The notes below the pieces were generated by a model, which saw nothing but the letters and a program-made list of their open reading frames with translations, did not search any database and was not told the DNA's origin. 64,000 bases of DNA from assembly GCA_028289195.1 (NCBI GenBank), contig JANQQR010000026.1, positions 110,209 to 174,208 of the forward strand. Direction: 5' to 3'. Positions within the stretch are counted from its first letter, which is position 1, and each line of letters begins with the position of its first letter. The position numbers and the translations under genes are program-made. Below are positions 18,980-28,278 of this stretch, piece after piece. The stretch comes from Phycisphaerales bacterium (GTDB lineage: Bacteria > Planctomycetota > Phycisphaerae > Phycisphaerales > UBA1924).

Positions 18980-19657
18980 TCAGTCGGGTTCGGATCGGTT
19001 CCTGTCCTGCATGCCGGGGCGACCGCCGCGTCGCACATCGCGAGGATCGCGGCTGAACGTGCCGCTCGCGGCGCCAGCGCCCGCTCGGCCCGCGCCGGCG
19101 TCTGGTGAGTAGGCCAGCGTCTGCTCGTTCCCGTTGCGCTCGACGGTGACCTCCGTCGTGCTGATCGCCTTGATCACGATTGGACGCCCGCCGTCAACGG
19201 TCGGATCCGAAACCTCGTCGCCGACGCGGACGAAGCGTTCGCCGGTCGTCAGACGCAGCAGCGCCAGGATCGGCTCGCCCCCTTCGAGGATCGAGCCGGC
19301 GTAGGACCACGGCAGCGGTGGGGCGGAACCGACGCCGCGTGGTCGCTCCACGACCTCGATGTCGGGCTTGTCCTCCGGCTTTTCCGGTTCGGGTTCCGGG
19401 GTTGGAGCCGCCTGCACCGGGTTGCGCAGCGACGAGAGCGGCGCCTCGAACGCCGTCCAGTCGTGGCTCGGCGTCGGACCCGGGAGTTCGGCCGGAGCCT
19501 TCACGGGGGTCACGGGCCGGGTGCGATTCACCAGCGATTCGGGATCCGGCGATCGCAGCGGCACGACCGCAGCCGCGCCGATCGCGCCCAGCGCGATGAG
19601 CGTCAGCCCAGGCAGCAGCAGGTGCGAGTTCAGGATGGAGCCTCGGTGGAATCTCAT
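18980..19657 (-). CDS. GspC/PilP-like T2SS component
   Basis: The 225-residue protein has a transmembrane helix near residues 13-33 (LLLPGLTLIALGAIGAAAVV), a Pro/Glu-rich linker (APTPEPEPEKPEDKP) and a small domain containing LPWSYAGSILEGGEPILALLR and GERFVRVGDEV. That pattern is the HR (homology region) domain of GspC/PilP, which links the inner-membrane platform to the secretin. The C-terminus is a Gly/Arg-rich tail. It lies 27 bases after the GspK-like gene and before the GspL-like gene. The call combines architecture and position. Confidence 0.68.
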   Translation of the reverse strand: MRFHRGSILNSHLLLPGLTLIALGAIGAAAVVPLRSPDPESLVNRTRPVTPVKAPAELPGPTPSHDWTAFEAPLSSLRNPVQAAPTPEPEPEKPEDKPDIEVVERPRGVGSAPPLPWSYAGSILEGGEPILALLRLTTGERFVRVGDEVSDPTVDGGRPIVIKAISTTEVTVERNGNEQTLAYSPDAGAGRAGAGAASGTFSRDPRDVRRGGRPGMQDRNRSEPD

Positions 19658-19684
19658 GGGACCGCCTTAGGGTAGTCGGTTGAC

Positions 19685-20512
19685 TCAACGGCTTCGGGCC
19701 AGGTTTGAGCCCACGGGGAAGCCCCCGAGGGCCCCGAACCCGACGACCTGGGAGGTGTCGTGGAGCGTCCGCCACTCGAGCACCTCGGGGGGCGCCGTCC
19801 TGGATTTGACCCACACGCAGTACGCGCTGATCCGTCCGTCGCGCTCGACCTCGACATCGAAGCGCCACACCTGGGGGACGAACACGAAGTTGGCCGTCAC
19901 CGCCGTGGCCACGGGCACCTCGATCCCGCGCCCGTCGAGGAACCGGATCAGGTCGCCCTGATCGGTGATGTCGCGTCGCTGAGCCGCCTTGAGGTTGTCG
20001 AACAGGTTGCGATCGCCGGCGCACATCGCCCAGAGCACTTCTTCCGGTGCCGACCGGAAGCTGACCTGCCAGGGGCCGTTCATCCGCACCAGGTCCATCC
20101 GGTTGCCCGGGATGCGCATCAGCGCCGCTTCGAGGAACCGGCGCCCGGTGTCGTCGCTGATCGAATCGATGTTGCGGAGGATCCCGCCCTGGCCGTCCTG
20201 GGCGTACATCCGCACGACGGTGCGGGTGTCGGCGAACGAGGTCACCTGCACGGGTTCGCCGGTGTTGAGCTGCTCGTACATCTCCGACGACTCGGCACGC
20301 GACACGAACACCTGGACCTGCGACACCACACCGCGCACTTCGTGGTGGCGCTCGTAGCCGTCGATCTGCATCTGGGCGAAGTTGGCCTCGACCGTCGCGC
20401 GGTTCACCGCCGCCCCGATCATGAGCGTCGCGATCCCGACGAGCGCGAGCACGAGCAGGAACGCGAAACCGCGCTCGCCGGGCCGGCCGGAATGGACTGT
20501 TCGGTCGTTCAT
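19685..20512 (-). CDS. GspK-like minor pseudopilin
   Basis: The 275-residue protein has an N-terminal hydrophobic helix after GERGFAFLLVLALVGIATLM, as in GspK, which lacks the glutamate at position 5 of other pseudopilins. The rest is a large globular domain, and GspK is the largest of the minor pseudopilins. The start ATG at 20512 overlaps the GspJ-like stop by ATGA. GspI, GspJ and GspK form the tip of the pseudopilus, and all three are consecutive and coupled here. No homology outside the helix was recognised. Confidence 0.62.
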   Translation of the reverse strand: MNDRTVHSGRPGERGFAFLLVLALVGIATLMIGAAVNRATVEANFAQMQIDGYERHHEVRGVVSQVQVFVSRAESSEMYEQLNTGEPVQVTSFADTRTVVRMYAQDGQGGILRNIDSISDDTGRRFLEAALMRIPGNRMDLVRMNGPWQVSFRSAPEEVLWAMCAGDRNLFDNLKAAQRRDITDQGDLIRFLDGRGIEVPVATAVTANFVFVPQVWRFDVEVERDGRISAYCVWVKSRTAPPEVLEWRTLHDTSQVVGFGALGGFPVGSNLARSR

Positions 20513-21447
20513 CGCACGGCGTCCGGAGTGGTCACACCTGTTTCGAAGAGCCAGTCGATGTAGTCGCCGTTCTGCATCCAGATGATGAAACGGATCGCGG
20601 GCGGGAACTGCTCTTTCATGTAGGCAGCGTGCGCCCCGACCCAGCCCATGCCGCGCGTGTCGGCGGTGCGCGGCACCAGCACCTCGATCTCGCACTCGTC
20701 CACGCCTTCCAGCAGCACCACGCCCATGCCCACGGGCTCGATGGGCTGCCACATCAGGATCAGCTCGTCATCGAACTGCATGAACTCGAAGCGCCCGCGC
20801 ACGTACCCGGCGGGCTCCATCGAAGCCGGCCGGCCCCGGAACTCGTACATGTCGTCCGCGGGGAGCGGCGAAGACTGCAGCACCAGCTCGAGCACCGGCA
20901 GGGTGCGGTCGTACTCGTTGGTGTCGTAGTACAACTCGAAGTTGGGCATGTCGAAGAGGATCGTGTCCAGGAGCAGCTGCGTGAGCACCTCCTGGTCGCC
21001 CCCGGCGGCTTCGCGGAGTTGCTCGAGGGTCGACATCTGCTCGTTCTGATCGCCGCCGAGCATCTCGGCCACGAGCGCCATCGCCTCTTCGTCGCTCGGA
21101 CCGTCGGACTCTTCACCTTCGGCACCGTCCGGCGGATCGTTCGATGGATCGGTCGCGATGAGCGCTGCGGCCTGTTCCGATGCGTCGCCGTGCAGCTGCG
21201 TGAGGCTCGAGTCATCGAGCGGGGCCGCGGCCACCATCGAATCGGTCGCGCGCCGCAGCACCTGCTGCAGTATCAGGAGGTCCAGGCGGTTGTCGAACGA
21301 CTGGGAGTGTCGCTTCTCGCCGGCGATCATGACCGTGAACACGCCCATGGCCGCCGAGACCACGAGGGCGCCGAGCGCGAGCGCCAGGAGCAGCTCGAGC
21401 ACCGTGAATCCCTCCCGCCGGGTTGGCGTGGCGGGCCGGACGATCAT
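20509..21447 (-). CDS. GspJ-like minor pseudopilin
   Basis: The 312-residue protein starts with a prepilin signal: REGFTVLELLLALALGALVV, cleaved before Phe with Glu at mature position 5. An insert rich in Asp, Glu, Gly and Pro (NDPPDGAEGEESDGPSDEEA) and a segment MALVAEMLGGDQNEQMST interrupt the first third. This makes the protein longer than the usual 200-residue GspJ and is a peculiarity of this locus. The start ATG at 21447 overlaps the preceding gene by ATGA. Position between GspI- and GspK-like genes supports the call. Confidence 0.68.
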   Translation of the reverse strand: MIVRPATPTRREGFTVLELLLALALGALVVSAAMGVFTVMIAGEKRHSQSFDNRLDLLILQQVLRRATDSMVAAAPLDDSSLTQLHGDASEQAAALIATDPSNDPPDGAEGEESDGPSDEEAMALVAEMLGGDQNEQMSTLEQLREAAGGDQEVLTQLLLDTILFDMPNFELYYDTNEYDRTLPVLELVLQSSPLPADDMYEFRGRPASMEPAGYVRGRFEFMQFDDELILMWQPIEPVGMGVVLLEGVDECEIEVLVPRTADTRGMGWVGAHAAYMKEQFPPAIRFIIWMQNGDYIDWLFETGVTTPDAVR

Positions 21448-22010
21448 CGCTGGTTCGACCTCTCGTTATCGCGCCGCTCGCGGGCGGCATTGTTCTGCTG
21501 CTGCTGGGCCTGCATCACCATCTCCATGATGCGGGCGAGCGATTCCTCCTCGTTGAGGAACAGCGGGCTGAACACACGCTCCAGCTCGGCGACCGGCGTG
21601 CCGGTCTGCAGGTCGGGAAAGCGCGGATCTGCCAGGTACACGCGCACCGTGACGCGGCGCAGCATGTTGGGGATCGCGTCCATCGCGTCCATCTGCGAGG
21701 AGACGTTGGAGCGGGCACGGCCCGATTCGTCGAGCTCGATGACCTCCTCGCGCAGCTCCCAGGCGTAGAAGAAGTCCCCGAACTGGTCGGGCTCGGACCC
21801 GTCGCCGAGCTTGCTGGAGTCGTCCAGGTACCCCGCGATCACGCGATGGGCGATCTCGACACCGTTGAGCCGGTGCAGGCTGCGGACGCGGAGGGCGTCG
21901 AGGAACGACATCCCGCCGGTGATCAGGCCGGCGAGCATCGTGAGCATCGCCGTCGCGACGATCACCTCGAGGAGCGTGACGCCCGCGGGATGGGTCGGCC
22001 GGCGCTGCAT
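21444..22010 (-). CDS. GspI-like minor pseudopilin
   Basis: The 188-residue protein has the prepilin motif AGVTLLEVIVATAMLTMLAG. The residue at the cleavage site is valine rather than phenylalanine, and E is at mature position 5. The size and position right after gspG suggest GspI. The C-terminus is Gln/Asn/Arg-rich (QAQQQQNNAARERRDNERSN), probably disordered. Start ATG at 22010, three bases after the gspG stop. Confidence 0.68.
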   Translation of the reverse strand: MQRRPTHPAGVTLLEVIVATAMLTMLAGLITGGMSFLDALRVRSLHRLNGVEIAHRVIAGYLDDSSKLGDGSEPDQFGDFFYAWELREEVIELDESGRARSNVSSQMDAMDAIPNMLRRVTVRVYLADPRFPDLQTGTPVAELERVFSPLFLNEEESLARIMEMVMQAQQQQNNAARERRDNERSNQR

Positions 22011-22013
22011 GGG

Positions 22014-22430
22014 TCAGTCGTCTGTGTCCGGGTAGATGATGATGTCGTCTTCGGTGCCGTATGTGCGGTCGGCGCCGAGGCTGATGAGCTCGTACGCCGC
22101 GTTCTGCGTCGGGCTGTAGTACTCGAGCGGGGAGCCCCAGGCGTCGGTGAAGTCCTTGACAATGATGTTCTCGCGCTTCAGCGCGTCCAGATCGCCGGTC
22201 TCGGGATACAGGCCGTAGTTGAAGCGGTACGTCGTCAGCCCGCCCTTGATCGTCTCCATCGAGGTGCGGGTCGTCTGCTCGCGGGCGCGGTCCGCGGCGC
22301 CCACGAGGTTGAGAGTCACCACGCCCGCCAGAATCCCCATGATGACCAGCACCACGAGGAGTTCGAGGAGCGTGAAGCCCGTGCGCACGCGCCGTGCCCG
22401 CTCGGTCTGTGTGTTGTTGTCGTTGTTCAT
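22014..22430 (-). CDS. gspG: type II secretion major pseudopilin GspG
   Basis: The 138-residue protein has the classic prepilin signal: RTGFTLLELLVVLVIMGILA, cleaved before Phe, with Glu at mature position 5. The C-terminal part YYSPTQNAAYELISLGADRTYGTEDDI is the conserved calcium-binding end of GspG (LGADG...GTGxDDI-like). The pseudopilus made of GspG drives substrates through the secretin. The gene is 200 bases after gspF, a gap long enough for its own promoter, which suits the need for much more major pseudopilin. Start ATG at 22430. Confidence 0.93.
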   Translation of the reverse strand: MNNDNNTQTERARRVRTGFTLLELLVVLVIMGILAGVVTLNLVGAADRAREQTTRTSMETIKGGLTTYRFNYGLYPETGDLDALKRENIIVKDFTDAWGSPLEYYSPTQNAAYELISLGADRTYGTEDDIIIYPDTDD

Positions 22431-22520
22431 CCGTCGTCCGCCCTTGGTGCTGCGAGAGGAGTCAATCTTTCACACGGCCGGTCGGACGCGATCGCGCACG
22501 CCGAGGCCAGATTCGGTCTG

Positions 22521-22526
22521 ATCATA
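22521..22526 (-). promoter_or_regulatory. possible -10 element for a gspG promoter in the gspF-gspG gap
   Basis: On the minus strand TATGAT (five of six matches to consensus) lies about 90 bases upstream of gspG. No good -35 is seen at 16-18 bases, so it is only suggestive. A GC-rich GGGGC/GCCCC hairpin is just upstream. Confidence 0.3.
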
Positions 22527-22630
22527 CGGGGCCGGAGCCCCGATCGATTCTCGGTCCATTCCGCGCTGAGCCCCTGCTCCGACGCGCCCCCACGCATCCC
22601 CTGTGTGCCTCGTCGTTTGGTCATACCCCG

Positions 22631-23824
22631 TCATCCCGCGGAGGTTTTGAAAGTCAGCAGCGGGATCGCGATTGCGAGAACCAAGGGTCCGACAACCGCG
22701 AACATGAGCAGGATCGCCGCCGGCTCGAGCAGCGCCAGCAGGCGCGCCGAGCGCGTGTCCACCTCTTCGGCGAGGTCGGTCGAGAGCGAATCGAACGCGC
22801 TGTCGAGGTCGCCCGATCGTTCGGCGGCGATGAGCAGCTTCCGCGTCGCCAGGGGCAGCATGTCGACCTTCTCGACAAGGCTGCGCCACACGCCGCCTTC
22901 AACGAGACCTTTCTGCAGCGACTCGAACTGCGCCCGCAGGCCCGGGTTCGAGATCACGAGCGTCGCGGTGCTCAGCGCGTCCGCCAGCGGCACGCCCGAT
23001 CGCACCATCGCGGCCATGACCGAAAAGAACCGCGCCAGTTCGACGGTGAGCATCATCCGGTCGATCGCGCCCACCCGGCGCAGCAGGCTCGTGACGACGC
23101 CGATCATCACCGATCGACCGAAGTACGCCGCGAACGCGAGCCCCGCGAAGAAGATGAGCACGCGCGGAAGGTTGTCCCGCATCCACAGACCCAGGCTGAA
23201 GACCGCGTCGCTGAACGGGTTGAGCTCGACGCCCATCTGCGCCATCTGGTCGGCGACCATCGGCACGAGGAAGGTGAGCACACCGAAGAAGATCAGGATG
23301 GCGATCGAGAACACGACCGACGGGTAGATCGTGACGGTGATCGCCTTGCCCCGCACCTGCATGCGCCGGCGCGCCGCCAGCGCCAGCCGCTTGGCGGCGC
23401 CGGCTAGGTCGCCGGTGCGCTCGGCTGCCGCGTAGACCGCGACGGTGACCTGATCGAAGCCGCCCGTCTTGCTCGCGGCCTGGCTGAACGCATCGCCGGA
23501 CGACACCAGCTCACGGATCTGCTCCACACGCGGGCGTGTGTCCTCGGTCACGACGGTCATCGCGACCTCGAGCGCCTCGGTCAGCGGCACGCCGCGCTCG
23601 AGCATCAGACCCAGCTGGTCGTTGAACGCCGCCTCGTCCTTGAGCTTCATCGCCGAGGCCGGGCCGGCCTTGAACGGCAGCTTCCACGCCCCGAGAAGCA
23701 GCAGCTGGTCGCGGCGCAGTGCCTCGGCCAGCGCGCCCTCGTTGGCCGCCGGGCGCAGCCCGAAGGTCTTGCCCCCCGTCGGGGTCATGGCTCGGAAGAC
23801 AAACTGGCTCTGCGCCTGCGACAT
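22631..23824 (-). CDS. gspF: type II secretion inner-membrane platform protein GspF
   Basis: The 397-residue protein has two copies of the GspF domain (about residues 70-190 and 270-390), each ending in hydrophobic helices, with three or more transmembrane segments (VTIYPSVVFSIAILIFFGVL, LIFFAGLAFAAYFG, LEPAAILLMFAVVGPLVLAI). The repeated D-P-like and G-x-x-L-x-x-A-L blocks (ERGVPLTEAL, RSGVPLADAL) are typical. It anchors the pseudopilus base in the cytoplasmic membrane and contacts GspE. It follows gspE by nine bases. Start ATG at 23824. Confidence 0.92.
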   Translation of the reverse strand: MSQAQSQFVFRAMTPTGGKTFGLRPAANEGALAEALRRDQLLLLGAWKLPFKAGPASAMKLKDEAAFNDQLGLMLERGVPLTEALEVAMTVVTEDTRPRVEQIRELVSSGDAFSQAASKTGGFDQVTVAVYAAAERTGDLAGAAKRLALAARRRMQVRGKAITVTIYPSVVFSIAILIFFGVLTFLVPMVADQMAQMGVELNPFSDAVFSLGLWMRDNLPRVLIFFAGLAFAAYFGRSVMIGVVTSLLRRVGAIDRMMLTVELARFFSVMAAMVRSGVPLADALSTATLVISNPGLRAQFESLQKGLVEGGVWRSLVEKVDMLPLATRKLLIAAERSGDLDSAFDSLSTDLAEEVDTRSARLLALLEPAAILLMFAVVGPLVLAIAIPLLTFKTSAG

Positions 23825-23833
23825 GGCGGGGCC

Positions 23834-25546
23834 CTATGCGAGCACCCGGTGCAGCTCGGCTTCAGCCGTGAGCCCGCCGGTGACCTTCTCGCGCCCGTCG
23901 TCGATCATCTCCTTCATGCCTTCCTGCAGCGCGAGGTTGCGGATGGCGCGGGCGTCGGCGGTGGTCATGGTCATGCGCCGGATCTCGTCGCTGACGCGCA
24001 TGAGCTCGTAGATCGCCACGCGCCCGCTGAATCCCGAGCCGAAGCACTTGTCGCAGCGGACGCCCCCGATCTCGCCGACTCCGAGGCACTTCGGGCAGGT
24101 GCGTCGCAGCAGGCGTTGCGCGAGCACCGCCAGGAGCGATGAGCTGATCAGGTAGGGCTCGATCCCGATGTCCTGCATGCGCGAGATCGCGCTCGGGGCA
24201 TCGTTGGTGTGGAGGGTGGCGAGCACGAGGTGGCCCGTGAGCGAGGCCTGCACCGCGAGCTGGGCCGTCTCGGCGTCGCGGATCTCGCCGACCAGGATCA
24301 CATCCGGATCCTGGCGCAGGATCGAACGCAGGCCCGCGGCGAAGGTCACGCCGCGCTTCACGTTGACCTGGATCTGGGCGATCCCCTCGAGGTGGTACTC
24401 GACCGGGTCCTCGATCGTCATCACGTTCCGGGTCTCGCGATCGACGCGCTCGAGCGCCGCGTACAGCGTGGTCGTCTTGCCCGATCCGGTCGGTCCGGTG
24501 ACCAGCACCATCCCGTTGGGACGATTGATGAGCTCCATCAGCTCGGTCTGCATGGGCCTGGCCATGCCGATGGCGTCGAGCGTGAGCTGGGTCTGGCTCT
24601 GATCGAGAAGGCGCAGCACGAGGCGCTCGCCGTAGATCGTCGGCACGCACGAGAAGCGGATGTCGATCTTCCGCGAACCGATGCGCACCGTCGTCTGGCC
24701 GTCCTGGGGCGAGTGCCGATTGGCGATGTCGAGCTCGGCCATGACCTTCAGGCGGGAGCTGATCGCGGGGGCCAGCGACAGAGGGGGGCTGAAGGCGTCG
24801 ACCAGCATGCCGTCGATCCGGAACCGGATGACGAGCTTGTTCTCGAGCGGCTGGATGTGGATGTCGCTCGCACGACGGCGCAACGCCTCGAACAGGATCA
24901 TGTTCACGAGGCGGATGACCGGCGTCTGCCGCGCGAGCTGCAGCAGATCGGTCGCCCCGCTCAGCGACGACGCGGCACGCTCGATCGCGTTCTGGTCGAG
25001 CGGGATGTCCTCGACGATCTCGGTGACCAGGTCCTGCTTCTGCTCGTATCCGCGATTGATCAGGTTGCCGACGGCAGCGCGCGGACTCAGCACGATGGCC
25101 ACCGGCATCTCGAGCACCTGCTCGAGCATCGAGAACACCGCCGGCTGCAGGGGCTGGGCGGTGGCGATCGTCATCGACTTGCCGTCGGAGCGGAGCCCCG
25201 CGACCTGGTGGCGTCGCGCCGCCGACGCGGGCACCTTCTCGTAGAAGCGCTCGGCCGTCTCCGACGGGCGTGGCTCGGACTCGTACTCGAGCCCGAACTT
25301 CTTGGCGATGGACTCGAGGCCGGTGTGTTCGTCCGTTGCGGTCGTCGAAAGCAGGACGTCCCACGGCTCCTCGTCGGCGCCCGGGGTGTCGGCGAACTGC
25401 CGGAGCTGGTCGGGGCGGACGGGCAGCGGCGCGAACGCGCGGGCGAGATCCGCCCAGCGCTGCTCGTCGGCGCGGTCGGCGCCCGGGTCGGCGGGGCTCC
25501 CGTTCGCGCCGTTCACGGTCCCCTGGTTGTTCGGCCCTCGCTCCAT
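23834..25546 (-). CDS. gspE: type II secretion ATPase GspE
   Basis: The 570-residue protein is the hexameric ATPase that powers pseudopilus assembly. The N-terminal domain precedes the SDIHIQP block at 227-233. Walker A GPTGSGKTTT is at 351-360, followed by the Asp box MTIEDPVEY, Walker B-like ILVGEIRDAETA and the His box LATLHTND. Two CxxC pairs (CPKC and CDKC) near residues 490-515 form the zinc-binding insert. The family length is normal. It lies nine bases after gspD and is followed by gspF. Confidence 0.95.
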   Translation of the reverse strand: MERGPNNQGTVNGANGSPADPGADRADEQRWADLARAFAPLPVRPDQLRQFADTPGADEEPWDVLLSTTATDEHTGLESIAKKFGLEYESEPRPSETAERFYEKVPASAARRHQVAGLRSDGKSMTIATAQPLQPAVFSMLEQVLEMPVAIVLSPRAAVGNLINRGYEQKQDLVTEIVEDIPLDQNAIERAASSLSGATDLLQLARQTPVIRLVNMILFEALRRRASDIHIQPLENKLVIRFRIDGMLVDAFSPPLSLAPAISSRLKVMAELDIANRHSPQDGQTTVRIGSRKIDIRFSCVPTIYGERLVLRLLDQSQTQLTLDAIGMARPMQTELMELINRPNGMVLVTGPTGSGKTTTLYAALERVDRETRNVMTIEDPVEYHLEGIAQIQVNVKRGVTFAAGLRSILRQDPDVILVGEIRDAETAQLAVQASLTGHLVLATLHTNDAPSAISRMQDIGIEPYLISSSLLAVLAQRLLRRTCPKCLGVGEIGGVRCDKCFGSGFSGRVAIYELMRVSDEIRRMTMTTADARAIRNLALQEGMKEMIDDGREKVTGGLTAEAELHRVLA

Positions 25547-25555
25547 CGGGTGATT

Positions 25556-28105
25556 CTACTCGGCGTCTTCCTCTTCAAGGCGAGCGAACTCGTTGGACCG
25601 ATCCGCCGGGACCAGGCGGTTCATCGAGAGGTCCTTCTCCATGATCGGGATCGTCGCCGGCTCGAGGCGCGGCGTGACGCCCTCGATCCCCGCATCGGCC
25701 AGCGGGCCCTCGGTCGCCAGCCGAAGATCGAGGAAGTCCGGATCGTCCATGATCGTGGGAGTGATGAAGACGAAGATCGTCGTCCGCGACTGGGACTTCC
25801 CGACGGTCTTGAACAGGTTGCCCAGGAGGGGGATGTCCTTCAGGATCGGGATCCCCGATTCGGTGCGGCTCTCGCTCATGAGCGTGAAGCCGCCGACGAC
25901 GATGGTGGTGTCGCTGGGGACCTGCACGCTCGAGTTGTAGTTCTCGGTCTGGCGCGGGGGCTGCAGGCCGGCGACGCCCGTGCCGTCGAAGCTCGAGAGC
26001 TCGATGGAGTACTCGAGGCTGAGGTAGCCGCCCGAGCTGATGCGGGGCGTGACGTTGAGAGTGGTACCGGCCGATGCGGTGCCGCCCTGGCCTGTCACGG
26101 TCGTGCTCGTGCCCTGACTGGTCGTGCTGAACGGCTCTTCACGCTGCGACGACACGTCGCCGGTCTGGTTGTCGCGCACCAGCACCTGCGGCGTCGACTC
26201 GATGCGGGCGTTGGCCTCCGATTGCAGCGTGTTGATGATGAACGGCACGTAGTCGCTCTTGATGAGCGCGGTCGTGATACCCGACGCATCGCTGGGAACG
26301 ATCTTGTTGCCGGTCGGCTGCCCGTCGTCGCCGGTCGTGGGCGTCGAGAGACCGAAGTTGGTGAACAGCAGGGCGTCGCCGGGGTTGAACTGCCACTCGA
26401 ACGCCCAGTTGAAGTCGTCGCCCGAGGTGACGCTGACGATCTGCGCCTTGATGTTCACCTGCGGCTGGCGCTGGTCCAGGTCCCGGATGACCCTGGCCAG
26501 CTGGCGCTGGAGGCGTTCGTTGGCCTTGATCACGATCTGGTTGCGGTCCTCGTCCGCCACGATGATCACATCGTCCGAGCCCACGGTGAACGCGTCGTCG
26601 TCGAGCGACCCCTCGGGGAGCAGCTGCACATCCTGACCGGGGCCGAGGTTAATCGCAGGCTGGCCGGAGCCGGGGAGGAAGGGCGATGAGCCCTGGCGAG
26701 CCTCGGGGTCCTCGATCAGCTGCTCGAGGATCTCCGCGACGCTCCCGGCCTCGGCGTTCTCGAGCTTGTACATCTCGATCTCGACCTGCGCGCCGACCTG
26801 CTGCTCGGAGAAGTCGTCGATGAGCGCCTGGACGATCTCGTGCTGCGATTCGGTGCCGAAGTAGGTGAAGGACCCCCGTTCAGAGTCGACGAGGAAGCCG
26901 CTCGTCGCGACCTGTTGCTGGACCTGCTGGCCCCGCACCCCCGGCTGCGCGAAGTTGCTCGACCCGCCCTGCCCGCCCTGGCGAGCAGCAGATCTCACGG
27001 CGCCGAGGCCGAGCTGCTCGGCCGCGTCGGCGACCTCGGAGGCCACGGCCCCGACGGAGTAGCGCCGCGCGATGAGCGGAGTCACCCGGTCGACGAGGTC
27101 GACCAGCTGCTGGAGCATCGCGCCTTCGTCCAGTGATCCGCGGAAGATTATCGCGTTGCCCTGGTCTGCGAACATGCGCGAGCTGAGATTCGAGAGCGAG
27201 CCCGCCACGCCTACCGAAGCGCCCCCGCCTGGAGGCGCGGCGTTGCCCGGCTGCGCGACGCCCGCGCCGCCGAGCTGGCCGTTGAGCGTGTTGATCCGCT
27301 GGATCGCGTAGTCGGCCGCGACGTGTTGCAGCAGGAAACTCTGGAGCACCTGCGCGGAGTTCTTCTCGAGCACACGCTCGACGATCTCCTCGATGAGGTC
27401 GACGGTCCGGGGGGTCGCGGTGACCATCAGCACGCCGAGCTCGTCGAAGGGCGTGAGGCGCGCCGCGGCGCCTCCCTGGCCGAGGTTCGTGGTGATCGTC
27501 TGCACAAGGGCGGACGGCTTCACCAGGGGCGTGGGGATGAAGCGCGTGGTCGACAGGTCCGCCTGGTCATCGAAGTTCGGGGCCACGTTGGCGCCGGGCC
27601 GGATGTGATAGATGCCCAGGTCATCGCGCGTCAGCGCGAAGCCCCGGTCTTCTACGAGCTGGCTGAGCAGTGTCAGCAGCTGGTCGCGGGGCACATCGAA
27701 CGGCGCCTGGAACACGACCGTCTGGCTCTGCAGCCCCTGGTCGGCGATGATGTTGATCCCCAGGAACTGGCCCAGCGCCTCGGTGAGCGTGAGCAGCTGC
27801 ACGGCCTGATCTGGGAAGTTGAACGTGAACGAGTCGGCCCCGGGGCGGTTGCTCCCGAGCGCGGCGTTCGGCGCCTCGGCCGGGTTGGCGGCCCGCCCGA
27901 TCGGCTGGGCACCTGGCTGCACGCCCTGGCGGTTCTGAAGGGCCGCCGCCCGCTCGCGGGCCGCGTTGCGGAGGTCCTCGCCCTCCTGCGCCGCTGCCGG
28001 GTAGCACGTGCCCGCCATCAGGATGAGCACCGCGGCCCCGCCGAGAGCGCGGGCCGCCGTCGCGCGACGGCGCGGGGGGTGTGGGATTCGTGTGGGATTC
28101 GACAT
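25556..28105 (-). CDS. gspD: type II secretion secretin GspD
   Basis: The 849-residue protein has a signal peptide (hydrophobic run ALGGAAVLILMAGTC then AAAQ). N-domains follow, of which the N0 (FNFPDQAVQLLTLTEALGQF) and N1-N3 repeats are recognisable. The C-terminal secretin domain has VPSDTTIVVGGF, IPILKDIPLLGNLF and FVFITPTIM. The protein forms the outer-membrane ring. It is longer than the usual 650-700 residues, with Gln/Gly-rich insertions in the N-domains. ATG at 28105 has AGGAGG ten bases upstream. It is the first gene of the T2SS operon. Confidence 0.95.
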   Translation of the reverse strand: MSNPTRIPHPPRRRATAARALGGAAVLILMAGTCYPAAAQEGEDLRNAARERAAALQNRQGVQPGAQPIGRAANPAEAPNAALGSNRPGADSFTFNFPDQAVQLLTLTEALGQFLGINIIADQGLQSQTVVFQAPFDVPRDQLLTLLSQLVEDRGFALTRDDLGIYHIRPGANVAPNFDDQADLSTTRFIPTPLVKPSALVQTITTNLGQGGAAARLTPFDELGVLMVTATPRTVDLIEEIVERVLEKNSAQVLQSFLLQHVAADYAIQRINTLNGQLGGAGVAQPGNAAPPGGGASVGVAGSLSNLSSRMFADQGNAIIFRGSLDEGAMLQQLVDLVDRVTPLIARRYSVGAVASEVADAAEQLGLGAVRSAARQGGQGGSSNFAQPGVRGQQVQQQVATSGFLVDSERGSFTYFGTESQHEIVQALIDDFSEQQVGAQVEIEMYKLENAEAGSVAEILEQLIEDPEARQGSSPFLPGSGQPAINLGPGQDVQLLPEGSLDDDAFTVGSDDVIIVADEDRNQIVIKANERLQRQLARVIRDLDQRQPQVNIKAQIVSVTSGDDFNWAFEWQFNPGDALLFTNFGLSTPTTGDDGQPTGNKIVPSDASGITTALIKSDYVPFIINTLQSEANARIESTPQVLVRDNQTGDVSSQREEPFSTTSQGTSTTVTGQGGTASAGTTLNVTPRISSGGYLSLEYSIELSSFDGTGVAGLQPPRQTENYNSSVQVPSDTTIVVGGFTLMSESRTESGIPILKDIPLLGNLFKTVGKSQSRTTIFVFITPTIMDDPDFLDLRLATEGPLADAGIEGVTPRLEPATIPIMEKDLSMNRLVPADRSNEFARLEEEDAE

Positions 28106-28278
28106 GGAGCACGTGCCTCCTGCGCTCAGATCGACTTCCGACGCGCCAGTGTTGCGCTGCAAGCGCACTCGCGGCGGCCACGGACGCACTCCGCGTCCGC
28201 TCAGCAGACAGATCGCAATATCCGTTCCACTGGTTGCCGCCCGTCTGCTCCTGCGCGAGCCAGGGCTACACTCGGCTG

